Shown piece after piece: positions 15,939 to 24,589 of a stretch of DNA of 64,000 nucleotides. Numbering within the stretch: position 1 is the stretch's first letter; each line of letters begins with the position of its first letter. Where the stretch lies: contig OX638352.1 in assembly GCA_951813545.1 (NCBI GenBank), positions 2,108,001-2,172,000 of the forward strand, written 5' to 3'. The position numbers and the translations under genes are program-made. The notes beneath the pieces are model-generated. The model saw nothing but the letters and a program-made list of their open reading frames with translations. It ran no database searches and was not told the DNA's origin. The DNA is from an uncultured Poribacteria bacterium (lineage in GTDB: Bacteria; Poribacteria; WGA-4E; WGA-3G).

Positions 15939-18011
15939 ATGAAACAATACAGGACAGACCAGATCCGGAACATTGCGATTATTGCACATTCAGGAGCAGG
16001 AAAGACATCACTCGTTGAAGCGATGCTTTATAACGGTGGTGCCATTGAGCGCATGGGGACTGTCAATAGCGGAAATTCTGTAGCCGACTATGCCGCAGAC
16101 GAGATAGAACGCAAAACTACCCTCAACTGTTCAGTCTGTATCGCAGAATGGGAAGGACATAAACTAAATCTGATTGATACCCCGGGCGCAGAAGATTTTT
16201 ATGGGGACCTCCACAGCGTTCTTCGAATCGTTGACGCTGTTGTTGTCGTCGTCGATGCAACAACTGGTGTCGAAGGCGGAACCGAAAAAGTATGGGAGGT
16301 CGCGGACAAATATGAACTGCCACGCCTCATCTTTATCAATAAAATGGATAAAGAGAACGCCAGCTTTGAAAACGCACTCGCAAGCGTTGAAGACATCCTA
16401 GAAACACGGGCTGTCCCTACTCAACTCCCGATCGGTAAAGAAGATCAGTTTTCCGGTGTTGTCGATGTTATACAGATGGCGGCTTATCTGCAACCCGATG
16501 GCAGCAAACGTGCCGCGAAAGCCGAAATACCCGCAGACTTGGAAACACAGGCTGAAGAAGCCCGTGAGGCACTTGTTGAAGTCGCTGCAGAAAGCGATGA
16601 TGAACTGATTGAGAAGTTTTTTGAAGGCGAATTGTCCGACGAAGAGATTCAAAACGGCTTGCAACTCGGGATTTTCGAGAATCAATTTACTCCCGTGTTT
16701 TGCGGTGCCGCATTAAATAATATCGGCGTGCAACAATTGATGGACACGCTGCTGACCGGATGCCCATCTCCCGTCGATGTAGGAGCAGCTACAGCAGCAG
16801 AAAATGAAGAAGAGAGTCGGGAACCCTCAACAGATGCACCGATGTCCGCCGTTGTATTCAAAACGATTGCCGACCCGTTCGCGGGGCAATTGAGTTTCTT
16901 TCGCGTTTATTCTGGTATCTTGGAAGGGGATTCTCAAGTCAGCAACTCGACGCGAGGACAGATCGAACGACTCGGAAAAACCACGTTCATGAACGGTAAG
17001 GACGCAATTAGTACGCCACAAGTAGAAGCAGGAGACATCGGCGCACTCACGAAACTCTCCGTGACCCAGACAGGGGATACGCTTTGTGATAGAGATAACC
17101 CTATTCAACTCGCAGGCATCGAATTCCCGAATTCGGTCATCTCTTACGCTATTCATCCGACGCGCGAAGGTGATGATGAAAAATTGATGACATCACTCAC
17201 ACGCATGTCCGAAGAAGACCCAGTGTTCAGAATTGAGAGGAATGAAGTTACGAAACAACTTCTCATCTCTGGGCTTGGTGACTTGCACATTACTGTCAAT
17301 CGGGAACGGATGGCAGACAAATTTGGTGTCGAGACCGATGTTTCACCCCCAAAAGTGCCGTATCGGGAAACGATTCGTCGAAGTGTCCGAAGCATTCAAG
17401 GACGGCACAAACGCCAATCCGGTGGAAGAGGGCAGTTCGGAGATGTCTGGATTAACCTCGCCCCCTTGCAACGCGGTGAAGGATTTGAGTTCGTTAATAA
17501 TATTGTTGGTGGCTCAATTCCGCGTAACTACATTCCGGCTGTCGAAAAAGGCATCCGCGAGAGAATGGACAGAGGTTTACTCGCTGGTTTCCCAATCGTT
17601 GATATCCAAATTGACCTTTATGATGGAAAATATCACCCTGTCGATTCTTCGGATATGGCGTTCCAGATTGCTGGCTCCCTCGCGTTCTCTGCTGCTGCAG
17701 AACAAGCCGATCCGGGCTTGCTCGAACCCGTTATGAATGTCACGATCACGGTGCCTGAACAGTTCATGGGAAATATCATCGGCGACCTGAATGGACGTCG
17801 CGGACAAGTAATGGGCGTCGAACAGATCGGGAAAAAGCAGGTTATTCAAGCAAGCGTCCCGCTCTCGGAGATGCTTCGGTATTCGATCGATCTCAAGTCG
17901 ATGACGAGTGCCCGCGGCAACTTCACGATGGAATTCTCGCATTATGAGGTTGTACCTGACGATATTGCCCAGAAGGTAATCGCCGAATTAAAACAGGAAG
18001 CGGAAGAGTAA
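15939..18011 (+). CDS. Elongation factor G-like translational GTPase
   Basis: The protein is about 690 residues with EF-G domain order. The P-loop reads AHSGAGKTSLVEAML rather than the AHIDAGKTT of canonical EF-G, followed by DTPGAEDFYGDL, INKMDKEN, domain II and the C-terminal domains IV-V (RHKRQSGGRGQFGDVWINLA, DSSDMAFQIAGSLAF, RRGQVMGVEQIGKKQ). This places it in the EF-G2/EF-G-like group, paralogues whose role differs from main EF-G. I chose ATG 15939 (MKQYRTDQIRN); the frame extends 12 codons upstream to 15903 but GGAGAAAC sits between. Main EF-G and the str operon are not in the window. Confidence 0.9.
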   Translation: MKQYRTDQIRNIAIIAHSGAGKTSLVEAMLYNGGAIERMGTVNSGNSVADYAADEIERKTTLNCSVCIAEWEGHKLNLIDTPGAEDFYGDLHSVLRIVDAVVVVVDATTGVEGGTEKVWEVADKYELPRLIFINKMDKENASFENALASVEDILETRAVPTQLPIGKEDQFSGVVDVIQMAAYLQPDGSKRAAKAEIPADLETQAEEAREALVEVAAESDDELIEKFFEGELSDEEIQNGLQLGIFENQFTPVFCGAALNNIGVQQLMDTLLTGCPSPVDVGAATAAENEEESREPSTDAPMSAVVFKTIADPFAGQLSFFRVYSGILEGDSQVSNSTRGQIERLGKTTFMNGKDAISTPQVEAGDIGALTKLSVTQTGDTLCDRDNPIQLAGIEFPNSVISYAIHPTREGDDEKLMTSLTRMSEEDPVFRIERNEVTKQLLISGLGDLHITVNRERMADKFGVETDVSPPKVPYRETIRRSVRSIQGRHKRQSGGRGQFGDVWINLAPLQRGEGFEFVNNIVGGSIPRNYIPAVEKGIRERMDRGLLAGFPIVDIQIDLYDGKYHPVDSSDMAFQIAGSLAFSAAAEQADPGLLEPVMNVTITVPEQFMGNIIGDLNGRRGQVMGVEQIGKKQVIQASVPLSEMLRYSIDLKSMTSARGNFTMEFSHYEVVPDDIAQKVIAELKQEAEE

Positions 18012-18055
18012 GTTTCGGACCCAAACTGACAGTTTGCGCCACAAGAAAACCAAAA

Positions 18056-18089
18056 AAACCCGCTGCTGACACGAATCAGCAGCGGGTTT
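18056..18089. terminator. Bidirectional rho-independent terminator
   Basis: A 14-bp perfect stem (AAACCCGCTGCTGA / TCAGCAGCGGGTTT) with a 6-nt loop is preceded by seven A residues (a U-tract for the minus strand) and followed by TTTATGTTT. It lies between the end of the EF-G-like gene and the convergent ALDH fragment. Confidence 0.85.
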
Positions 18090-18112
18090 ATGTTTAAATC
18101 TAATGTTTGCGA

Positions 18113-18321
18113 TTAACTATCCAAATGGAAGATCGCCATCTTCAATTCGGTCATCTCTTCTATGGCGTATTTCGGACCTTCTTTGCCCATACCGCTCTCT
18201 TTAACACCACCATACGGCATCAAGTCCGCACGCCACTGTGTGCCCCAGTTCACCATCAGATTACCAGATTCAACCTCGCGGACAAACTTCATTGCCCAAT
18301 CGACGTTCTGTGTGAAAATAG
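18113..18321 (-). pseudogene. Duplicate 3' fragment of the aldehyde dehydrogenase gene
   Basis: About 209 bp match the last 209 bp of the intact ALDH gene (19079-19287). By my alignment there are 14 differences, all transitions and all silent: the 68 encoded C-terminal residues (IFTQNVDWAMKF... to FHLDS) are identical. Homology stops abruptly at 18321. Silent-only divergence points to origin from a functional allele, not to drift of a dead copy. The nuclease-like gene at 18418 lies between the two copies. Confidence 0.9.
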
Positions 18322-18355
18322 ACAATGACAGTTCCGAATCAGAGAAAATATTCCC

Positions 18356-18384
18356 TTGACATTTCCACTATTTTCGGATAGACT
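18356..18384 (+). promoter_or_regulatory. Sigma-70 promoter for the orphan nuclease-fold gene
   Basis: TTGACA (18356-18361) and TAGACT (18379-18384) with 17-bp spacing, 34 bp before the ATG at 18418. It begins 35 bp after the end of the ALDH fragment, so promoter and gene form one unit. Confidence 0.65.
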
Positions 18385-18417
18385 CCTATCAAACTTAACG
18401 GGCGGAGGTTTTCTCAC

Positions 18418-19023
18418 ATGGCGTATAGCAATTGGACCTTAGAAACAGTCCAGAAAGCGTTTCACTTAGAAGCAGTTAACACCGCCGGTATCTTTTCTGA
18501 CGTAGAACCGGTGGCTCCGAGTGCTCATCTTACTACGGCACTGGAGCGAAATGTTCCGCTAGCTTTTGCTATAGGTACTGAGAAGGCAAAATCAGAACTG
18601 ATTGTCTCCGCAGTGCTGGTTGAGCTTTGGGAGCACTTCGACCGAGACATCAGTTTTTTTTCGGGGATTGACTTTAATGTTGATGCTGAAAACGGCTTGA
18701 CCGGCGTTTGTGATTTTTTGGTAAGCCTATCGCCTGCCCAATTTCATTTGGAAGCACCAATTATCATTCTTGTTGAAGCGAAAAGGGATAATTTGACAAT
18801 AGGGCTCGGGCAGTGTGTTGCAGAGATGGTTGCCGCCCAATGCTTTAATGCCGAAAGGGAGAATGACATCTCTTGCGTCTATGGTGCCCTTACGTCAGGT
18901 ATAGATTGGGTATTCCTTAAGTTGGAGGGAAAGAAACTTCAACTTGATATGGCAGCCTACACAATTGAGCGGTGCGACAAAATTCTCGGTATCCTCGCCA
19001 GCATGACTGCACAAAAGGCATAA
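18418..19023 (+). CDS. Hypothetical protein with PD-(D/E)XK nuclease-like core
   Basis: I do not recognise a named family. The 201-residue protein has a central GVCDFLVSL, then IIILVEAKRDNL, the D...ExK pattern of the PD-(D/E)XK fold, followed by a helix (GLGQCVAEMVAAQCFN) typical of that fold. GGAGG lies 8 bases before the ATG. It has its own promoter and its own terminator-like hairpin and is wedged between an ALDH 3' fragment and the intact ALDH gene, which suggests it arrived as a cargo gene. Possible roles are restriction-like or regulatory; none is shown by the sequence. Confidence 0.65.
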   Translation: MAYSNWTLETVQKAFHLEAVNTAGIFSDVEPVAPSAHLTTALERNVPLAFAIGTEKAKSELIVSAVLVELWEHFDRDISFFSGIDFNVDAENGLTGVCDFLVSLSPAQFHLEAPIIILVEAKRDNLTIGLGQCVAEMVAAQCFNAERENDISCVYGALTSGIDWVFLKLEGKKLQLDMAAYTIERCDKILGILASMTAQKA

Positions 19024-19038
19024 GGGTGCATTTGAAGG

Positions 19039-19068
19039 CAACGGGCAGATAACGATATCCGCCCGTTG
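19039..19068. terminator. Stem-loop after the nuclease-fold gene
   Basis: CAACGGGC and GCCCGTTG form an 8-bp stem around a 14-nt loop, 15 bp after the stop codon and 10 bp before the convergent ALDH stop. No clear T-run. Confidence 0.5.
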
Positions 19069-19078
19069 TCAAAACCCG

Positions 19079-20497
19079 CTAACTGTCCAAATGGAAGATC
19101 GCCATCTTCAGTTCGGTCATCTCTTCTATGGCGTATTTCGGACCTTCTTTGCCCATACCACTCTCTTTAACACCACCATACGGCATCAAATCCGCACGCC
19201 ACTGTGTGCCCCAGTTCACCATTAGGTTGCCAGATTCAACCTCACGGACGAACTTCATCGCCCAATCGACGTTCTGCGTAAAGATAGCGGCACTCAGCCC
19301 GTAGTTCGTATCATTGGCAAGGGCAATCGCCTCATCAATATCGTTGACACGCGTTACACCGACAGCTGGTCCAAAGACCTCGTCACAAGAGATTTTCATC
19401 TCCGGTTTGACGTTGGCAAGGATGGCAGGTGTAACAAACTGGTCCTGCTTATCTCCACCGGTGAGGAGTTCCGCCCCGTCAGCGACGGCTTCCTGGATCC
19501 ATTCCGCAACACGAGTGGCATCTCCTTCTCGAATCATCGGTCCCATCCGTGTCCCTTCTGTGAGCGGGTCACCGGTGTTGATTTGGGCGACTTCGGCTTG
19601 GAACGCATCCAAGAAATCTCCATAGATTTTCTCATGCGCGATGACGCGCTGCGTTGAGATACAGACCTGTCCTGCATTAGAATAACCGGACGCTGCCGCC
19701 GCACGTGCGACTTTCTCAGGATCAGCATCGGGCATCACGATGAGTGGCGAGTTCGAGCCGAGTTCCATCGTGACACGCTTTAATCCTGCGACCTTACAGA
19801 TATGTTCACCGACATCACGGCTGCCGGTAAAGGTAATCTTCCGGACCCGCGGATCTGCACAGAGTGTATCACCGATTTCGCCGCCGGGTCCCGTCACACA
19901 TTGAATCGCCTCAGGCGGTGTGCCAGCCTCTAAAAAGAGTTCAACGAGTTTCAGGGCGGAGAGCGGTGTGTCCGTCGCGGGTTTGATGATAATAGCGTTT
20001 CCACCTGCGATCGCAGGACCGGCTTTGTGGCAGACAAGGTGCAATGGAAAGTTGAAGGGACTAATACCAGCGACGATACCACACGGAACACGGACAGTAA
20101 AGCCGAGTTTGTCTTTGACACCGGGGGCACCTTCAAGCGGGATCGTTTCACCGGTTAATCGTTTTGCTTCCTCTGCGGAGAGCGCGATAATTTCCGAAGC
20201 ACGGGTAGCTTCAATCGTTGCCTCGGCGAGGATTTTCCCTTCCTCGCGGGTGATAACCTGGGCGAGTTCATCAGCCTTCTCCACCATCAAGTCCGCGACT
20301 TTCCGCAGGATTTCATAGCGTTCATAGCCGGTCAAGCCTGCCATGATCTTCGCGCCACGCTCTGCAGTCTGAATGGCAGTTTCAACGTCGGCTGCATCCC
20401 CTCTGGGGACAGTGTCAACAACTGAGCCATCAAAGGGGCTCAGTACGTCAATTTTATTGGATTTATCAATCCATTCTCCACCTACGTGCATTTGCAT
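19079..20497 (-). CDS. NAD(P)-dependent aldehyde dehydrogenase
   Basis: The 472 residues match the ALDH superfamily. Catalytic Cys279 lies in NAGQVCISTQ and the general base Glu245 in TMELGSNSP; the cofactor loop FTGSRDVGE and the substrate/cofactor stretch ISPFNFPLHLVCHKAGPAIA are intact. It oxidises an aldehyde to an acid, with lactaldehyde or succinic/glyceraldehyde semialdehydes as likely candidates by family. It is the last gene of a probable operon with a LamG protein and an enolase-family dehydratase, which suggests sugar-acid breakdown. A second copy of its last 209 bp lies just downstream. Confidence 0.93.
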   Translation of the reverse strand: MQMHVGGEWIDKSNKIDVLSPFDGSVVDTVPRGDAADVETAIQTAERGAKIMAGLTGYERYEILRKVADLMVEKADELAQVITREEGKILAEATIEATRASEIIALSAEEAKRLTGETIPLEGAPGVKDKLGFTVRVPCGIVAGISPFNFPLHLVCHKAGPAIAGGNAIIIKPATDTPLSALKLVELFLEAGTPPEAIQCVTGPGGEIGDTLCADPRVRKITFTGSRDVGEHICKVAGLKRVTMELGSNSPLIVMPDADPEKVARAAAASGYSNAGQVCISTQRVIAHEKIYGDFLDAFQAEVAQINTGDPLTEGTRMGPMIREGDATRVAEWIQEAVADGAELLTGGDKQDQFVTPAILANVKPEMKISCDEVFGPAVGVTRVNDIDEAIALANDTNYGLSAAIFTQNVDWAMKFVREVESGNLMVNWGTQWRADLMPYGGVKESGMGKEGPKYAIEEMTELKMAIFHLDS

Positions 20498-20579
20498 AAT
20501 GCGTTTTTCTCCATTTCTTGTTTTTAGGCATACAGTGTGTGGGCAAACACAAGACCTGCCCTTATAAATGATGTGCCTA

Positions 20580-21365
20580 TTATTTTCTCGTTTTCAGCAG
20601 TCCCCAAGTTGTCGTTGCTTTCCCAGCTGCATCAACAGCAGCATATCCAGCCAATCCGCTATCCATGACATCGTTCAGTTGATCTTTAGAGAGTGCTTCC
20701 GTGAAGAAGCCGACTTCGTCAAAGAGTCCCGTCGCAGCGACGTTGCCGGGGCGTGCCCCTATCCAGATAGGGGATTTACTCGTATCCAGCGTCCCACCGC
20801 TCGGTTTTTCGCCATCTACTTTTCCATCAACGTACATCTGAACATTTTTGCCATCATAGATTTTGGCAATGTGGTGCCACTTACCATCAGCAATGATGGT
20901 TTTACCGTCAATACGCCCGACGTTTCCCTTGACGTGCCACATAAAGACCGGATAGTCGTCCGTGTGAATCCATATATCAAGATGGCGCACATTTTCGGGT
21001 TCGGGCCAGACATCTCCATTTCGCCAGACAACATATTGCCACGAGGCGTTTTCCAGCTTCACCCATGCGACAAACGAGTACGGATCGGAATTGAAAACAT
21101 CGTCGTGGTCAACGCGGACATAACTATCACCTTTGCCGGGGAATTTCAATGCGCCACCGAATTTACCGTCTTTTACCCATTCAAGTGAGCCTTTGATTTC
21201 ACCGTCGTGTCCACTGACGATGTCTTTGACAACCTTCCCACCATTTTCTTCAAAGAGCCAAGCACTCGCCAATCCGAGTTTTGCAGCGTGTGCGGAAACA
21301 CCGAATCCGATCGTAAGAATCAGTCCTGTAAAAACCAGCACTCCGCAGATGGTAAATATCTTCAT
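20580..21365 (-). CDS. Secreted LamG-domain protein
   Basis: A signal peptide (residues 1-27, ending VSAHA) is followed by a LamG/concanavalin A-like domain: ASAWLFEENGGKVVKDIVSG at the start, SFVAWVKLENASWQ and GKWHHIAKIYDGKNVQMYVD in the middle, TGLFDEVGFFTEALSKDQLN at the end. It carries the shared C-terminal tail AGKATTTWGLLKTRK. The AGGAGAGG ribosome site lies in the 12-bp gap after the upstream dehydratase gene, so both are one transcript. Probably a surface or periplasmic carbohydrate-binding protein that helps capture the substrate of the operon. Confidence 0.85.
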   Translation of the reverse strand: MKIFTICGVLVFTGLILTIGFGVSAHAAKLGLASAWLFEENGGKVVKDIVSGHDGEIKGSLEWVKDGKFGGALKFPGKGDSYVRVDHDDVFNSDPYSFVAWVKLENASWQYVVWRNGDVWPEPENVRHLDIWIHTDDYPVFMWHVKGNVGRIDGKTIIADGKWHHIAKIYDGKNVQMYVDGKVDGEKPSGGTLDTSKSPIWIGARPGNVAATGLFDEVGFFTEALSKDQLNDVMDSGLAGYAAVDAAGKATTTWGLLKTRK

Positions 21366-21377
21366 TGTTCCTCTCCT

Positions 21378-22382
21378 TTAGACGCGACAATTGTCAAGCG
21401 CGTTCTCATCTAATTCAACGCCCAACCCCGGTTTATCTGGAACAGTTGCGTATCCGTCAACAAGCTGAATCGTTGACGGCGTGACAAGGTCAAAGGCACG
21501 CAAGGCATTCAGTGTAATCGCAGGCATAGTCGCATTCGGCATCACTGCAGCAAGGTGCATAACGTAACAGGTTGTGATGCCGAGTCCGACAATCTGTATC
21601 CAGACCGGGAGATGTGCGGCATCCGAAATCATTGCTTCCCGCTTGGCGTTGGCAGCGCGTGAGTCTGGGTAAGCAATAATGAAAGAATCGTTCATCTTCG
21701 CCCGAATTGCTTCAACTGGATCCGGGTTACCGAAGTGAATTGTTATCGGTATTTCAGTGTGCTGTTTAATCTCTTGGTATCCAGCAATATCGGCTTGTGG
21801 GATCGGCGTTTCAAACGATTCTATATTGTAATCTTGAAGTTGGCGTGCAACTTCAAGGGTACGTGCGGGGGTCTCAAACGAATCATTTGCATCAACACGG
21901 AGCTGATAATCATCCGGCACAACCGCCGTAATCGCCTCCACCTGTTCGAGGACTTCAAACCACGGGCGGGCTTTGATTTTGTGGAGCCGATAACCAATGG
22001 CGTAAGCGTGTCGCGCTTCTGCCGCCCACTCCTCCGGTGTCATATCAATAGACCAGTAGCCGAACGATGTTTTGTCGTGAACTTTCTCACCTAAAAGTTG
22101 ATGCACCGGCACGCCGAGTGCCTTACCCATGATGTCGTAAAAAGCCTGCTGAAGCGGTGTCGGTGCCCAACCACTCATAAACTCAAAGGGATTTCTACCG
22201 ATGTAGCCTTGAACAACATCTTCCGCTTGAAATGCACCATCGCCAATCCCGACGAGTCCGACATCGGTGTGAACCTTATAGACGTAGTCAATTTGGTAAA
22301 GATTGCGGCGCGTCATGAGTTCATAAATGCCTTCATGATACGGCACTCTCACCTTTATAACGTCAATCTGGGTAATCTTCAT
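21378..22382 (-). CDS. Mandelate racemase/muconate lactonizing enzyme family protein
   Basis: This 334-residue enolase-superfamily enzyme has an N-terminal capping domain (ITQIDVIKVRVPYHEGIYEL) and a barrel. LHKIKARPW holds the KxK pair, RVDANDSFE the first metal Asp, ESFETPIPQ the second ligand and IPITIHFGNPD follows; the C-terminal PDKPGLGVELDE is usual for the family. Members abstract a proton next to a carboxylate, often dehydrating sugar acids. The lack of a clear third acidic ligand (the place shows a His) means substrate and mechanism are open. First gene of the operon with LamG and ALDH. Confidence 0.85.
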   Translation of the reverse strand: MKITQIDVIKVRVPYHEGIYELMTRRNLYQIDYVYKVHTDVGLVGIGDGAFQAEDVVQGYIGRNPFEFMSGWAPTPLQQAFYDIMGKALGVPVHQLLGEKVHDKTSFGYWSIDMTPEEWAAEARHAYAIGYRLHKIKARPWFEVLEQVEAITAVVPDDYQLRVDANDSFETPARTLEVARQLQDYNIESFETPIPQADIAGYQEIKQHTEIPITIHFGNPDPVEAIRAKMNDSFIIAYPDSRAANAKREAMISDAAHLPVWIQIVGLGITTCYVMHLAAVMPNATMPAITLNALRAFDLVTPSTIQLVDGYATVPDKPGLGVELDENALDNCRV

Positions 22383-22397
22383 AAACGCCTCCGTGGA

Positions 22398-22481
22398 ATA
22401 GTTTTCAGTTATCGGTTATCAGTCTTCAGTTAAGAGATTTTCGTTTAGCAAGTCCTTTCTTGACTGACGACTGCTAACTAT
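22398..22481. repeat. Heptamer-built inverted-repeat element upstream of the dehydratase operon
   Basis: The 84-bp element starts ATAGTTTTCAGTTATCGG and ends GACGACTGCTAACTAT, an imperfect inverted repeat. It fills the gap between gspG-like stop and the dehydratase start, so any operon promoter is inside or disrupted by it. Confidence 0.7.
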
Positions 22482-22493
22482 CATTTTTCTGAA

Positions 22494-22946
22494 TTATTCA
22501 TCACGCCGAATCCAACTGACGACATCTTCCGCCTCACCTGTCCCGCCTTCAACACCGTCACTACCAAAAGAGATGAGATCGTACCCGTATCGGTCGTGGG
22601 CACCGGGGCGGACATATACGTAAGGATTTCCCCATGGATCTTCTGTAATCGGGATTTGAATGTAAGGTCCAAGCCAATTTATAGGACTTGGTGGTGCTTC
22701 AGGTTTCTCCCAGAGTGCCTTTAAGCCCTGTTCAGTCGATGGATAATCACCGTTATCCTTGGCGTATCTATCAAGAGCAATACCAAGTGTTTCAATATCC
22801 TCAGCGGCTTGCGCCTGTAAAGCGCGACCTGCTTGTCCGAGCAATCGAGGTGCCAAAAGTACCGCCGCAATAATTCCGAGGACGATAACGACAACTAAGA
22901 CCTGTATTGATGTTAATCCTGCTTGTTTAGAATGAATTGATTTCAC
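22494..22946 (-). CDS. GspG-like type II secretion/pilin pseudopilin
   Basis: I chose the GTG at 22946 because GCGGAGGAAA lies just upstream and it gives a short basic prepilin leader MKSIHSKQAG, cut before LTSIQVLVVVIVLGIIAAVL. The frame is open 8 more codons to 22970. The globular part has the GspG features DNGDYPSTEQGLKALWEKP and DPWGNPYVY plus a C-terminal SFGSDGVEGG loop that binds calcium in the family. Residue +5 of the mature protein is Gln, where almost all pilins carry Glu. No other secretion genes are near, so it is an orphan here. Confidence 0.88.
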   Translation of the reverse strand: MKSIHSKQAGLTSIQVLVVVIVLGIIAAVLLAPRLLGQAGRALQAQAAEDIETLGIALDRYAKDNGDYPSTEQGLKALWEKPEAPPSPINWLGPYIQIPITEDPWGNPYVYVRPGAHDRYGYDLISFGSDGVEGGTGEAEDVVSWIRRDE

Positions 22947-23001
22947 ACATTTCCTCCGCAATCCGCGCATGCACGCCTAACCTGACATAGCAAAGACAAA
23001 A

Positions 23002-23119
23002 AAGTTATCCGTCATCAGTTGAAATATTTCATAATGAAGTCAGGACAGACGCTATTCAATTACTTACAGTGAACGCGTAAGTCCTCGAAGTATTAAAGAC
23101 AACTGAAAACTGACAACCA
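23002..23119. repeat. Degenerate heptamer inverted-repeat element
   Basis: GTTATCCGTCATCAGTTGA on the left and CAACTGAAAACTGACAACC on the right form imperfect inverted ends around about 80 bp of unrelated sequence. It occupies much of the 353-bp gap between the pseudopilin start and the next gene. Confidence 0.5.
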
Positions 23120-23158
23120 TTGTATCATATCTTCTGAATTGTGTCAATTTTAAAAAAC

Positions 23159-23187
23159 TTGACACGTCCTACCACACGTTCTATAAT
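23159..23187 (+). promoter_or_regulatory. Consensus sigma-70 promoter for the Tm-1-like gene
   Basis: Perfect TTGACA (23159-23164) and perfect TATAAT (23182-23187) are separated by 17 bp, 113 bp upstream of the start codon. Expression should be strong and constitutive unless repressed. Confidence 0.8.
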
Positions 23188-23299
23188 AATCTACGATAAC
23201 GTGATTTTAGTCAAAAACAACCCCATCTGATAATGCGAAAAATTCAGAGAATACTGTAAGGTAAAATCTAAATCTGTCGAACAGTGGAGGTATCTGTAG

Positions 23300-24505
23300 A
23301 TGGCAAAAACAGTTTGTATTGTTGGAACAATGGATACAAAAGGCGTGGAATTCTCGTTCATTAAAGCGCAGATAGAATCAGCAGGAGTCTCAACGTGTGT
23401 TATCAATACAGGTATATTGGGAGAACCACAATTAACGCCGGATGTCTCTGCTGATGAAGTCGCACAAGCAGGAGGATCATCTCTACAGGCTTTGAGAGAT
23501 GAAGGTGACCGAGGCAACAGCGTGGCTGTGATGGCGCAGGGTGCTGCAGCACTCGTTGCTGAGAAACATGCTGCAGGCGAAATTGACGGGATAATCTCCC
23601 TCGGTGGCTCCGCAGGCACTACCATCGGAACGACAGCGATGCAGGCAGTGCCGGTGGGGGTTCCGAAAATTATGGTGTCAACCTTGGCATCAGGTGATAC
23701 AAGCCCTTATGTGCAGTCGAAAGATATATGTATGATGTACTCTGTTGTGGACATCGCCGGCATCAATCGCTTGTCCCGACAAATCCTCGCGAATGCAGCA
23801 GGTGCTATTGTCGGGATGGTGAACGCGGAAGTACCAACAGCGACAGCGGATAAGCCTTTAATCGCAGCGACGATGTTCGGCGTGACAACCCCATGTGTCA
23901 CAAAAGCGCGGGAAATCCTTGAAGCTGCTGGCTATGAAGTGCTCGTATTTCACGCAACCGGCACCGGCGGGCAAGCGATGGAGGATCTGGTCAAAGGTGA
24001 TTTCCTCGCTGGCGTATTAGACGCGACGACGACGGAACTTGCTGACGAATTGGTCGGCGGAATTCTAAGTGCTGGTCCCGACCGACTGGAAGCCGCAGGA
24101 GAATCCGGACTGCCGCAAGTCGTTGCTCCAGGTGCATTGGACATGGTAAACTTCGGTCCCCCAGACACTGTACCAGAGAAGTTCAGTGACCGATTGTTCT
24201 ATCAGCATAATCCGACAGTGACGCTGATGCGGACAACCGCTGAAGAAACCGCTGAACTCGGACGCATTATGGCTCGCAAACTCAGCGAAGCACAGGGACC
24301 TACCACGGTTATCATTCCGACACAAGGTATATCAGCGATTGACAAAACCGGGCAACCCTTTGATTCACCCGAAGCACGAACTGCATGGATCGAAAATCTG
24401 AAGGCACACATCGGGGACAATGTCACGGTTATTGAGATGGACGCTCACATCAACGACGATGAGTTCGCAACAAAACTCGCAGAAACGCTGTTGGATAGTA
24501 TATAA
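23300..24505 (+). CDS. Tm-1-like ATP-binding domain-containing protein (UPF0261 family)
   Basis: The start MAKTVCIVGTMDTKGVEFSF and motifs SLGGSAGTTIGTTAMQAVPVG and VFHATGTGGQAMEDLVKGDF are hallmarks of the UPF0261/Tm-1-like family (about 400 residues, as here). The plant Tm-1 homologue binds ATP and inhibits a viral replicase; bacterial members often sit in catabolic clusters and their reaction is not settled. GGAGG lies upstream of the ATG and a consensus promoter further up. The PhyH-type oxygenase gene follows after 84 bp on the same strand, suggesting a shared pathway. Confidence 0.92.
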   Translation: MAKTVCIVGTMDTKGVEFSFIKAQIESAGVSTCVINTGILGEPQLTPDVSADEVAQAGGSSLQALRDEGDRGNSVAVMAQGAAALVAEKHAAGEIDGIISLGGSAGTTIGTTAMQAVPVGVPKIMVSTLASGDTSPYVQSKDICMMYSVVDIAGINRLSRQILANAAGAIVGMVNAEVPTATADKPLIAATMFGVTTPCVTKAREILEAAGYEVLVFHATGTGGQAMEDLVKGDFLAGVLDATTTELADELVGGILSAGPDRLEAAGESGLPQVVAPGALDMVNFGPPDTVPEKFSDRLFYQHNPTVTLMRTTAEETAELGRIMARKLSEAQGPTTVIIPTQGISAIDKTGQPFDSPEARTAWIENLKAHIGDNVTVIEMDAHINDDEFATKLAETLLDSI

Positions 24506-24589
24506 TAATTTCCTTGGATAGGCGCGCCTCGTTTCTTGTAAGTATCGTTTGTATAACACGCCTAAAAAAATAAAATAAAGAGGAAATAG

